Made by a program: the position numbers and the translations under genes. From Clostridium sp. CAG:632 (GTDB lineage: Bacteria > Bacillota > Clostridia > Lachnospirales > Lachnospiraceae), in assembly GCA_000431515.1 (NCBI GenBank), contig HF991359.1, forward strand, positions 9,761 through 15,967: a stretch of DNA of 6,207 bases. The letters are read 5' to 3'. The notes beneath the pieces are model-generated. The model saw only the letters and a program-made list of their open reading frames with translations, was not told the origin of the DNA and made no database searches. Below are positions 1 to 6,206 of this stretch, in pieces (position 1 is the first letter of the stretch; the number at the start of each line of letters is the position of its first letter).

Positions 1-1
1 A

Positions 2-634
2 GCCGGTGAGATCGGAGACCTGAAGGTGGTCAGTGTGGCCGGGATTGGCGCCTTTATGGATTGCGGACTGGAACGGGATGTATTACTTCCGTTTAAGGAG
101 CAGACAACGAAAGTAGCTGAGGGAAAATCGTATCCGGTATATATGTATGTGGATAAGAGTGACCGGCTTTGTGTGACGATGCGTTTATACCAGCATCTGG
201 ATCTGGATTCTCCATATAAAAAGAATGATACGATCCATGGAATTGTATATGAGTATAAGGATCATATGGGGGCATTTGTACTGGTAGAAGGCAGGTACTC
301 CGGACTGATTCCGAAAAAGGAATTATACCGGCAGGTTTCTGTTGGCGAGGAAATCGAGGGCCGGATCATGAATGTCCGGGAGGATGGAAAGCTGGATGTC
401 AGCCTGCGTAAGGTGGCATATGTGCAGATGAATGAAGATGCTGAACAGATCGAGAGCCGGATTGATGAGCTGGGAGGCTTATTACCGTTTACGGATAAGG
501 CTTCTCCGGAGAAGATAAAGGCAGAGTTCGGTATGAGCAAGAATGAGTTTAAACGTGCGATAGGACATCTGCTGAAGAGCGGCAGGATTGAGATTACCGA
601 TCAGGGAATTAAAAAAACAACAATAAGCAAGTAA
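2..634 (+). CDS. cvfB: CvfB-like S1-domain RNA-binding protein, 5'-truncated by window edge
   Basis: This is the C-terminal part (210 codons) of a protein whose reading frame is open to the left window edge. The in-frame GTG at 26 is therefore not a believable start, and the preceding codons (AGEIGDLK) belong to the same domain. Three parts are visible. First is the end of an S1-like fold (GIGAFMDCGLERDVLLPF, about nt 41-200). Next is a canonical S1 domain (about nt 224-415) with the GIVYEYKDHMGAFV strand pair and the closing GKLDVSLR. Last is a C-terminal winged-helix-like segment (about nt 470-625; SPEKIKAEFGMSKNEFKRAIGHLLKSGRI). This order matches the CvfB/YitL family, of which B. subtilis YitL has about 300 residues, so roughly 80-90 N-terminal residues are missing here. 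CvfB proteins bind RNA and affect virulence gene expression in Staphylococcus aureus; the role in this organism is unknown. The stop lies 17 bases before ridA, suggesting co-transcription. Confidence 0.85.
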   Translation, partial: AGEIGDLKVVSVAGIGAFMDCGLERDVLLPFKEQTTKVAEGKSYPVYMYVDKSDRLCVTMRLYQHLDLDSPYKKNDTIHGIVYEYKDHMGAFVLVEGRYSGLIPKKELYRQVSVGEEIEGRIMNVREDGKLDVSLRKVAYVQMNEDAEQIESRIDELGGLLPFTDKASPEKIKAEFGMSKNEFKRAIGHLLKSGRIEITDQGIKKTTISK

Positions 635-638
635 GAAT

Positions 639-643
639 GGAGG
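639..643 (+). promoter_or_regulatory. Ribosome binding site of ridA (sets the start)
   Basis: GGAGG lies 8 bases before the ATG at 652. An in-frame ATG at 637 overlaps this Shine-Dalgarno core and has no site of its own, so it would add five residues (MEVII) without support. The site therefore fixes the ridA start at 652. Confidence 0.85.
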
Positions 644-651
644 TTATTATT

Positions 652-1029
652 ATGAAGAAAGTAATATCAACAGACAAGGCTCCGGCAGCAATCGGACCAT
701 ATTCGCAGGCAATTGAGGTAAATGGCATGATCTTTACATCCGGTGTGATCCCGATCGATCCGGCAACCAACACGCTGGTAGAGGGCGATATCCGGGTGCA
801 GGCGAAGCAGGCAATCGGTAATCTGGCAGCGCTGCTTACAGAGGCAGGATCCGATTGTGAAAAAGTAATCAAAACAACGGTGTTTATTAAAGATATGAAT
901 GATTTTGCAAAAGTAAATGAGATCTATGCAGAATATTTTCATGGAGAGTGTCCGGCTCGTTCCTGCGTAGAGGTAGCCAGACTTCCTAAGGATGTGCTGA
1001 TTGAAATTGAGGCAATTGCGATAAAGTAA
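652..1029 (+). CDS. ridA: RidA family 2-iminobutanoate/2-iminopropanoate deaminase
   Basis: A 125-residue protein of the RidA (YjgF/YER057c/UK114) family, at the usual full length. RidA is a cytosolic trimer that hydrolyses the reactive enamine/imine intermediates (such as 2-aminoacrylate) released by PLP enzymes like threonine/serine dehydratase. It thereby protects other PLP enzymes from damage. Visible family features are APAAIGPYSQA (residues 10-20), FTSGVIPIDP (28-37) and the C-terminal signature CPARSCVEVARLP (100-112) with the substrate-binding arginine R103. A conserved glutamate, E118, follows in IEIEAIA. These match R105 and E120 of the enterobacterial enzyme with a two-residue offset, so the protein belongs to the active RidA subgroup. 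The start at 652 is chosen for its GGAGG. It lies 17 bases after cvfB and 21 bases before the CPBP protease gene, with no terminator between, so it probably belongs to the same operon. Confidence 0.93.
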   Translation: MKKVISTDKAPAAIGPYSQAIEVNGMIFTSGVIPIDPATNTLVEGDIRVQAKQAIGNLAALLTEAGSDCEKVIKTTVFIKDMNDFAKVNEIYAEYFHGECPARSCVEVARLPKDVLIEIEAIAIK

Positions 1030-1050
1030 TTTGGACTGACTGGAGGGTGT

Positions 1051-2052
1051 ATGGAAAAGAAAAAGATGATATGGGGGGCCAGTATCTTATTCCTGATATT
1101 GGTGATAATGAATATCGGTATTGGATTGATTGATTTCGGGGAGATTCCCATTGCATTAAATATTTTGATCCCACAGGGGTTGATTTTAATCCCGGTGCTG
1201 ATTTATGTATTGGTTACCAAACAGAACCTGTTTCAACTGATCCGGTTCCGGAAGATTAATTTCTGGTCTCTGTTGCTGGTGATTCCGGTTGTGTATCTGC
1301 TGGAACCGTTGCTGATCTGCATTAATGCAGTGAGTATGGCATTTTCTACGAATGTGATCGCAGGTACGATGGATGATATTACAAGCACATTGCCATATGT
1401 GGCGGGGATTTCACTGATGGCATTACTTCCTGCAATTGTTGAGGAAACAACATTTCGCGGTGTATTGCTGAACAGCTTTTATCAGGAGCGGCATCCGTGG
1501 ACGGCTATATTGTTCTCAGCCTTATGCTTTGGACTGATGCATATGAATTTTAATCAGATAGCATATGCACTGGTGCTGGGTATTTTAATGGGAATTATAT
1601 TAGAGGCAGGCGGAAGTATTCTGGCGACGATGCTGTTGCATTTCTTATACAATGCAACATCTACCTCCTTGCTATATCTGTTGCCGAAGCTGATGAACTG
1701 GAGTACACAGGTGCTGGAGGACAGCGGTATTAATCAGCAGGAGATCGATCAGATGATGAATGTCGGGGATGCGGCTGCGGCAACGACCCCGGGACAGTGT
1801 CTGGCAATTGCAGGCATGATGCTGATACCTGCACTGGCGGGTGCGGCATTGGCAGGTTTTCTGATTTATGCCATTGCATATCTGAATGGGCGACAGGAGA
1901 TTTTAAAGAGTATGTTCCGGAAGAAGACACCGGAAGAGAAGGAAGCTATGAAGATTGATAAAGTCCGGGTCATGAATGTGATACTTGGTATAGGCATGGG
2001 ACTGTGTGTGGCATATGCCATATTGGTTGAAGTGCTGCAGCGTATCGGATAA
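1051..2052 (+). CDS. CPBP family intramembrane glutamic endopeptidase (CAAX/Abi-type protease)
   Basis: A 333-residue, very hydrophobic protein with about eight predicted membrane spans (roughly residues 7-28, 33-54, 70-92, 115-130, 148-187 as a pair, 191-213, 250-276 and 306-330). The catalytic motifs of the CPBP (CAAX protease and bacteriocin-processing, Abi) family are intact: VEETTFRG with E131, E132 and R136; FGLMHMNF with H164; and LLHFLYN with H197 and N201. In this family the paired glutamates and the histidines form the active site within the membrane, as in the eukaryotic Rce1 relatives. Bacterial members are linked to peptide maturation, bacteriocin self-immunity or envelope signalling, but the substrate cannot be read from sequence. 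A polar loop (about 220-248) followed by two further spans extends the protein beyond the minimal domain. GGAGG at 1042-1046, 4 bases before the ATG, supports the start. No bacteriocin or peptide precursor gene is visible nearby. It is followed by a strong terminator. Confidence 0.9.
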   Translation: MEKKKMIWGASILFLILVIMNIGIGLIDFGEIPIALNILIPQGLILIPVLIYVLVTKQNLFQLIRFRKINFWSLLLVIPVVYLLEPLLICINAVSMAFSTNVIAGTMDDITSTLPYVAGISLMALLPAIVEETTFRGVLLNSFYQERHPWTAILFSALCFGLMHMNFNQIAYALVLGILMGIILEAGGSILATMLLHFLYNATSTSLLYLLPKLMNWSTQVLEDSGINQQEIDQMMNVGDAAAATTPGQCLAIAGMMLIPALAGAALAGFLIYAIAYLNGRQEILKSMFRKKTPEEKEAMKIDKVRVMNVILGIGMGLCVAYAILVEVLQRIG

Positions 2053-2099
2053 GGCCGGAATTACGCTAAGCACTTTTGAATACGGAGCAATAAGCATAT

Positions 2100-2135
2100 A
2101 AAAAGAGAATCCACTAAGCGTTGGATTCTCTTTTT
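2100..2135. terminator. Bidirectional intrinsic terminator between the CPBP gene and pyrG
   Basis: A perfect 14-bp inverted repeat (arms 2100-2113 and 2122-2135, core GAGAATCCA/TGGATTCTC) surrounds an 8-base loop. The left arm begins with AAAAA and the right arm ends in TTTTT, so the hairpin is followed by a U-run on either strand. It lies 47 bases after the CPBP gene stop and 24 bases beyond the pyrG stop, where it can end both convergent transcripts. Confidence 0.92.
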
Positions 2136-2159
2136 GTCTATATATCCGATCCGGATGGA

Positions 2160-3773
2160 TTAGTTGCTCTTTTCCTGATGCTCCAGAGCGGCACCTAAAA
2201 AGCCTTTGAATAATGGATGTGCCTTGTTTGGCCGGGACTTGAATTCCGGATGAGCCTGAGTTCCGATGAACCAAGGATGATCTGTCAGCTCTATCATTTC
2301 AATGATGTGACCGTCCGGAGAATGCCCTACCTGCTTCATACCATGAGCGGTTAAAGCAGCACGGTAATCGTTATTTACCTCATAACGGTGACGATGACGC
2401 TCTTCAATATGATCGGTGCCATAAAGCTGATAAGACTTAGAATCCTTATCCAGAACGCAAGGATAAGATCCCAGACGAAGTGTACCGCCTAAATCCGTGA
2501 CCCCGTTCTGATCCGGCATAATGTGGATAACCTGATGGACAGAGCTTGGATTGAACTCACTGCTGTTGGCATCTGCATATCCTAAAACATTTCTTGCAAA
2601 TTCTACGATGGTCAGCTGCATACCCAGACAGAGACCGAGGTATGGAATTCTGTTCTCACGGGCATAGCGGATCGCATCGATCATACCCTCAATGCCGCGG
2701 TCGCCAAAACCACCCGGAACAATGATTCCGTGAACGTCTTTCAGAATCTCTCCCACATTCTCGGAATTTACCAGCTCGGAATCGACCCATTTGATATCTA
2801 CTTCGGCATCGTGTGCAACAGCACCGTGTTTTAAAGCTTCAACAACAGATATATATGCATCGTGAAGTGCTACATATTTACCGACCAGAGCAACCGTTAC
2901 CTTACGGGTTGGATTCTTCCAGCGGTTAACCATATCGATCCAGTCTTTTAGATCCGGCTCCGGACATGGCATATGCAGACATTCGCAGGCAATATTGGCC
3001 AGATGTTCTTTCTCCATATCTAAAGGAACTTCATATAACACCTCACAATCCAGGTTCTGGATTACATGGGAAGGCTCTACATTACAGAACATTGCAATCT
3101 TGCTCTTGATTCCCTGATCCAGTGGCAGATCGGAACGGCAGACAAGAATATCTGGATGCAGGCCGATTCCCTGCAGCTCTTTTACACTTGCCTGTGTTGG
3201 CTTGGTCTTCAGCTCACCGGAAGACTTTAAATAAGGAATCAAGGTAACATGGATCAGAATGCAGTTTTCTTTTCCAACATCGTGCTGGAACTGACGGATT
3301 GCCTCTAGAAAAGGCTGACTCTCAATATCACCTACGGTTCCACCGACTTCGATAATCGCAACTTCTGTCTGTTCGGCTTCCGGATTGCGATAAAAGCGGC
3401 TCTTAATCTCATTTGTTACATGTGGAATGACCTGTACGGTATGTCCGCCGAAATCTCCGCGACGTTCTTTTGTCAGAATACTCCAGTAAATCTTACCGGT
3501 TGTAACGTTAGAATTCTTATTCAGACTTTCATCAATAAATCGCTCATAGTGTCCAAGGTCCAGATCGGTTTCAATACCGTCATCGGTTACAAAAACTTCT
3601 CCGTGCTGAACAGGGTTCATGGTTCCCGGATCCATATTAATGTATGGATCAAATTTCTGGCTATGCACTTTATAGCCACGTGCTTTTAACAGACGACCCA
3701 GGGATGCTGCGGTAATACCTTTTCCGAGACCCGAAACAACTCCGCCAGTTACAAAAATGTACTTAACTGCCAT
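2160..3773 (-). CDS. pyrG: CTP synthase (glutamine-hydrolysing)
   Basis: A complete 537-residue CTP synthase, close to the family norm (E. coli 545, B. subtilis 535). It makes CTP from UTP, ATP and glutamine-derived ammonia in the last step of de novo pyrimidine nucleotide synthesis, acting as a cytosolic tetramer. The N-terminal amidoligase domain (about 1-267) shows VTGGVVSGLGKG with ATP-binding K18, the Mg-binding D72 in ETDLDLGHYERF, and E142 in IIEVGGTVGDIES. The C-terminal class I glutamine amidotransferase domain (about 290-537) shows GGFGDRG, nucleophile C382 in GLCLGMQ, and H508/E510 in AHPEF, completing the Cys-His-Glu triad. The start is ATG at 3773, with GGAGG 6 bases upstream. 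An in-frame TTG at 3830 would add 19 residues with no family match and no ribosome binding site. The gene is transcribed alone, convergent with the CPBP protease gene and divergent from ftsH. Confidence 0.98.
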   Translation of the reverse strand: MAVKYIFVTGGVVSGLGKGITAASLGRLLKARGYKVHSQKFDPYINMDPGTMNPVQHGEVFVTDDGIETDLDLGHYERFIDESLNKNSNVTTGKIYWSILTKERRGDFGGHTVQVIPHVTNEIKSRFYRNPEAEQTEVAIIEVGGTVGDIESQPFLEAIRQFQHDVGKENCILIHVTLIPYLKSSGELKTKPTQASVKELQGIGLHPDILVCRSDLPLDQGIKSKIAMFCNVEPSHVIQNLDCEVLYEVPLDMEKEHLANIACECLHMPCPEPDLKDWIDMVNRWKNPTRKVTVALVGKYVALHDAYISVVEALKHGAVAHDAEVDIKWVDSELVNSENVGEILKDVHGIIVPGGFGDRGIEGMIDAIRYARENRIPYLGLCLGMQLTIVEFARNVLGYADANSSEFNPSSVHQVIHIMPDQNGVTDLGGTLRLGSYPCVLDKDSKSYQLYGTDHIEERHRHRYEVNNDYRAALTAHGMKQVGHSPDGHIIEMIELTDHPWFIGTQAHPEFKSRPNKAHPLFKGFLGAALEHQEKSN

Positions 3774-3779
3774 ATCTAT

Positions 3780-3784
3780 CCTCC
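3780..3784 (-). promoter_or_regulatory. Ribosome binding site of pyrG (sets the start)
   Basis: On the minus strand CACAGGAGGATAGATATG gives a GGAGG core 6 bases before the ATG at 3773. This decides for the 537-residue form over the longer in-frame TTG start at 3830. Confidence 0.88.
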
Positions 3785-3816
3785 TGTGTGTGCCAGTCGT
3801 TCGTGTTCTGCTACCA

Positions 3817-3832
3817 CATTGAACACCCAATG
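3817..3832 (-). repeat. Short perfect hairpin in the pyrG leader
   Basis: In the predicted pyrG 5' leader, CATTG and CAATG pair around a six-base loop (GGTGTT on the minus strand), 44 bases before the start codon. The stem is only 5 bp, with possible G-U extension, and no U-run follows. It is therefore not a terminator and may be chance. Confidence 0.35.
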
Positions 3833-3850
3833 CTTGACATAATCGAATTA

Positions 3851-3879
3851 ATTATAAAAGAAGCAGAAATAATAGTCAA
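3851..3879 (-). promoter_or_regulatory. SigA-type promoter of pyrG
   Basis: On the minus strand, TTGACT (-35, 3879-3874) is followed after exactly 17 bases by TATAAT (-10, 3856-3851). That is 5/6 and 6/6 matches to the vegetative consensus with ideal spacing. Transcription would begin near 3844, leaving a leader of about 70 bases before the pyrG ATG. This is the strongest promoter I can see in the window. Confidence 0.85.
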
Positions 3880-3929
3880 GGGACAGAATGCGGTTTACAC
3901 AAGTTTAACATTGTTTCCATAACTTTTAT

Positions 3930-3958
3930 TTGATTTATTATAAAGAACCTAGTATATT
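3930..3958 (+). promoter_or_regulatory. Probable SigA-type promoter of ftsH
   Basis: TTGATT (-35, 3930-3935) and TATATT (-10, 3953-3958) are separated by 17 bases. The -35 matches 4/6 and the -10 matches 5/6 of the vegetative consensus. The start would fall near 3965, giving a leader of about 75 bases before ftsH. A second, weaker candidate upstream is TTTACA (3894-3899) with CATAAC (3918-3923) after 18 bases. The region is AT-rich, so chance matches are possible. Confidence 0.55.
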
Positions 3959-4029
3959 AATCAAAGAGTGTTACATTTTTATGTGTGGCACAGATAAAAG
4001 TAAGATGCAGATAGGATTGTGTTGCGGCA

Positions 4030-4035
4030 AGGAGG
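4030..4035 (+). promoter_or_regulatory. Ribosome binding site of ftsH
   Basis: AGGAGG precedes two adjacent in-frame ATG codons. It lies 3 bases before the first (4039) and 6 bases before the second (4042). The second has the more usual spacing and is taken as the start; the difference is one methionine. Confidence 0.8.
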
Positions 4036-4041
4036 GATATG

Positions 4042-6057
4042 ATGAACGAAAACAATTCTAATAACAATAATAACAAAAAGCCGGGAGGCTCCTGGAAACC
4101 GCTGGTGGTAATGCTGATCATTTCGGTGGTTCTGACACTGCTGTTCTGGGGAACACTGGAACGGTATCAACAGGGCCGGGTGGAAGAGATCAAGTACAGC
4201 GAGTTTATGGATAAACTGCAGAATGATGAGATTAAGTCTGTGGAGATTTCGAACAACAAGATTGTTGTTTATCCGAAATCGAATGAGAATTCGTTTCAGA
4301 AAGTAAGCTATACGGTTGTACGTGTTCCGTATGATCTGAAGCTGGTGGATAAGCTGGAAGAAGCCGGTGTGGAATATGAAGAAATACAGGATAACTCCAG
4401 TGCATGGTGGTTCAATGTATTACAATTTCTGCTGATGCTTGGCGTGATTTATCTGGTCATGACGTTGTTCATGCGCCTGATTTCCAAAAATGGAATGATG
4501 GGTGGAGTCGGCAAGTCTAAGGCAAAGGTATACGTGGAGAAAAAGACAGGTGTTACATTTGCAGATGTAGCAGGGCAGGAGGAAGCGAAGGAGTCGCTGG
4601 TTGAAATGGTAGACTTTCTGCATAATCCGAAGAAGTATCTGGATATTGGTGCAAAGCTGCCAAAGGGTGCTCTGCTGGTAGGCCCTCCGGGAACCGGTAA
4701 GACCCTGCTTGCGAAGGCAGTCGCAGGAGAAGCCAATGTACCGTTCTTCTCACTTTCCGGTTCAGACTTTGTGGAGATGTATGTCGGTGTCGGTGCCTCC
4801 AGAGTGCGTGATCTGTTTAAGGATGCGAATGCAATGGCGCCATGTATTATTTTTATCGATGAGATCGATGCTATCGGACGGAGCAGAGATACTGTTGGAC
4901 ATGGCGGGGACTCCGAGCGGGAACAGACCCTGAATCAGCTGCTTTCCGAGATGGATGGTTTTGATACCTCGAAAGGTATTGTGATTCTGGCTGCAACCAA
5001 CCGCCCGGAGGTTCTGGATAAGGCGTTGTTGAGACCGGGACGATTTGACAGAAGAGTGATCGTTGAAAAACCGGATCTGAAGGGCCGTATTGATACATTA
5101 AAGGTTCATTCCAAGGATGTTAAGATGGATGAATCGGTGAATTTTGAAGAGCTGGCGCTGGCAACCTCCGGAGCAGTTGGTGCAGATCTGGCAAACATTG
5201 TCAATGAAGCAGCATTAGGAGCTGTAAAGGCAGGTCGACAGGTGGTCAGTCAGAAGGATCTGTTTGAGGCTGTTGAAGTAGTTTTCGCAGGTAAAGAAAA
5301 GAAAGACCGGATCTTAAGTGCGCAGGAGAAACGGGTGGTTTCTTATCATGAGATCGGACATGCTCTGATCATTGCGCTTCAAAAGCATACAGAGCCGGTA
5401 CAGAAGATTACGATCATTCCGCGTACCATGGGCGCTCTCGGATATGTTATGCAGGTTCCGGAGGAAGAGAAATACCTGAATACCAAGGATGAGATGCTGG
5501 CAGATCTGGTAACGTCGCTCGGTGGACGGGCAGCAGAGGCTGTGAAGTTCGATTCGGTGACCACAGGAGCCTCCAATGATATTGAACAGGCGACAGCAAA
5601 GGCAAGAGCCATGATTACCTTATACGGTATGTCGGATAAGTTCGGTATGGTAGCACTGGAGTCTACACAGAACCGGTATCTGGATGGCAGACGGGTTCTG
5701 AACTGCTCCGAGGAGACTGCGACCGAGATCGATAAGGAAATCCAGAAGATGTTAAAGCATGCTTATAAGCAGGCATATAAGATGTTAAAGGAAAACGAGG
5801 CTCTGATGGATAAGCTGGCAGAGTATCTGATTCAGAAGGAGACGATCACCGGTAAGGAATTCATGGAAATCTTCAACCGGGAATACCATGGAGCAGATGC
5901 CGGAGAGACACCGGCGATCGTTGTAGATGCGGAGAAAGACGCATATGTCAGCGGTGTAAAGCTGGATACGGATGCAGATACGGCTCCGATAGAGACAGAG
6001 CATGACAATGAAGCGGAAACTGCAGAACAGGGTGCCGATGCTTCAGAAGAGGAATAA
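4042..6057 (+). CDS. ftsH: ATP-dependent zinc metalloprotease FtsH
   Basis: A complete 671-residue membrane-anchored AAA+ protease that, as a hexamer, unfolds and degrades misassembled membrane proteins and selected cytosolic regulators. After an asparagine-rich cytosolic start (residues 2-11), membrane span 1 covers about 20-37, an extracytoplasmic domain 38-121 and span 2 about 124-148. The AAA+ module has Walker A GPPGTGKT (214-221, K220) and the pore loop FVEMYVG (243-249). Walker B is IIFIDEID (D273, E274), and the second region of homology runs from ATNRP to RPGRFDRR with arginine fingers R334 and R337. The M41 peptidase domain carries HEIGH (H436, E437, H440) and the third zinc ligand D513 in TTGASNDIEQAT, so it should be active. 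Oddities are HEIGH instead of the commoner HEAGH, GGRAAEAV where GGRxAEE is usual, and an acidic tail of about 45 residues that makes it longer than typical forms. The neighbours are not the tilS-hpt pair often found before ftsH in Firmicutes, so it may be one of several paralogs. It is monocistronic, between its own promoter region and a strong terminator. Confidence 0.97.
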   Translation: MNENNSNNNNNKKPGGSWKPLVVMLIISVVLTLLFWGTLERYQQGRVEEIKYSEFMDKLQNDEIKSVEISNNKIVVYPKSNENSFQKVSYTVVRVPYDLKLVDKLEEAGVEYEEIQDNSSAWWFNVLQFLLMLGVIYLVMTLFMRLISKNGMMGGVGKSKAKVYVEKKTGVTFADVAGQEEAKESLVEMVDFLHNPKKYLDIGAKLPKGALLVGPPGTGKTLLAKAVAGEANVPFFSLSGSDFVEMYVGVGASRVRDLFKDANAMAPCIIFIDEIDAIGRSRDTVGHGGDSEREQTLNQLLSEMDGFDTSKGIVILAATNRPEVLDKALLRPGRFDRRVIVEKPDLKGRIDTLKVHSKDVKMDESVNFEELALATSGAVGADLANIVNEAALGAVKAGRQVVSQKDLFEAVEVVFAGKEKKDRILSAQEKRVVSYHEIGHALIIALQKHTEPVQKITIIPRTMGALGYVMQVPEEEKYLNTKDEMLADLVTSLGGRAAEAVKFDSVTTGASNDIEQATAKARAMITLYGMSDKFGMVALESTQNRYLDGRRVLNCSEETATEIDKEIQKMLKHAYKQAYKMLKENEALMDKLAEYLIQKETITGKEFMEIFNREYHGADAGETPAIVVDAEKDAYVSGVKLDTDADTAPIETEHDNEAETAEQGADASEEE

Positions 6058-6061
6058 AAAG

Positions 6062-6085
6062 AATAAATAAAAGCAATAAATAAAA
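6062..6085 (+). repeat. Two 11-base direct repeats after ftsH
   Basis: AATAAATAAAA occurs at 6062-6072 and again at 6075-6085, separated by GC. The second copy runs into the A-tract of the terminator. It is low-complexity A-rich sequence and probably a slippage or duplication product with no clear role. Confidence 0.5.
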
Positions 6086-6129
6086 ACAAATACCCGGAGT
6101 CAGGAAAATGACTCCGGGTATTTGTTTTT
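6082..6129. terminator. Strong bidirectional intrinsic terminator after ftsH
   Basis: A perfect 21-bp inverted repeat (arms 6082-6102 and 6109-6129) surrounds a GGAAAA loop. The GC-rich core is TACCCGGAGTCA/TGACTCCGGGTA. The outer ends are AAAAACAAA on the left and TTTGTTTTT on the right, giving a U-rich tail on both strands. It lies 24 bases after the ftsH stop and 32 bases beyond the stop of the minus-strand gene entering from the right, so it can end both transcripts. Confidence 0.95.
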
Positions 6130-6161
6130 CTGATCTGCGTACAGCAGATACAGTATTCGTA

Positions 6162-6206
6162 TTAACGGGTTTCGCCTAAATAGAACAGTGCAACAGTGCC
6201 GGGACC
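6162..6206 (-). CDS. C-terminal end of an unrecognised minus-strand protein, cut by window edge
   Basis: Reading the minus strand from the right edge, one frame gives 14 codons, GPGTVALFYLGETR, followed by TAA at 6164-6162. The other two frames give a less protein-like peptide or an early stop. The call rests mainly on context: a terminator with a U-run on both strands sits between ftsH and this point, which fits a convergent gene ending here. The 14 residues are too few to name a family, and I do not recognise it. Confidence 0.55.
   Translation of the reverse strand, partial: GPGTVALFYLGETR

Noticed and set aside
637..651. Earlier ATG for ridA adding MEVII
   Set aside because: It overlaps the GGAGG that serves the ATG at 652, and family members begin at the MKKV-type position.
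3420..3689. 89-codon plus-strand frame opposite pyrG
   Set aside because: It lies wholly inside the conserved pyrG coding sequence, has no plausible ribosome binding site and no recognisable protein features.
3774..3830. Extended pyrG start at TTG 3830 adding 19 residues
   Set aside because: It has no ribosome binding site, the extra residues match nothing in CTP synthases, and the ATG at 3773 has a well-spaced GGAGG.
3834..3862. Plus-strand TTGACA at 3834-3839 as a promoter for ftsH
   Set aside because: No acceptable -10 follows at 16-19 bases (AAAGAA at the 17-base position), so the hexamer alone is not a promoter.
4449..4736. Minus-strand frames opposite ftsH, including the 95-codon one
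   Set aside because: They are antisense shadows of the strongly conserved AAA+ region, with Ser/Pro-rich composition typical of reverse reading.
6133..6149. ATCTGC/GCAGAT hairpin beyond the ftsH terminator
   Set aside because: It is a 6-bp stem with a five-base loop and no U-run, weaker than the adjacent terminator and easily due to chance.
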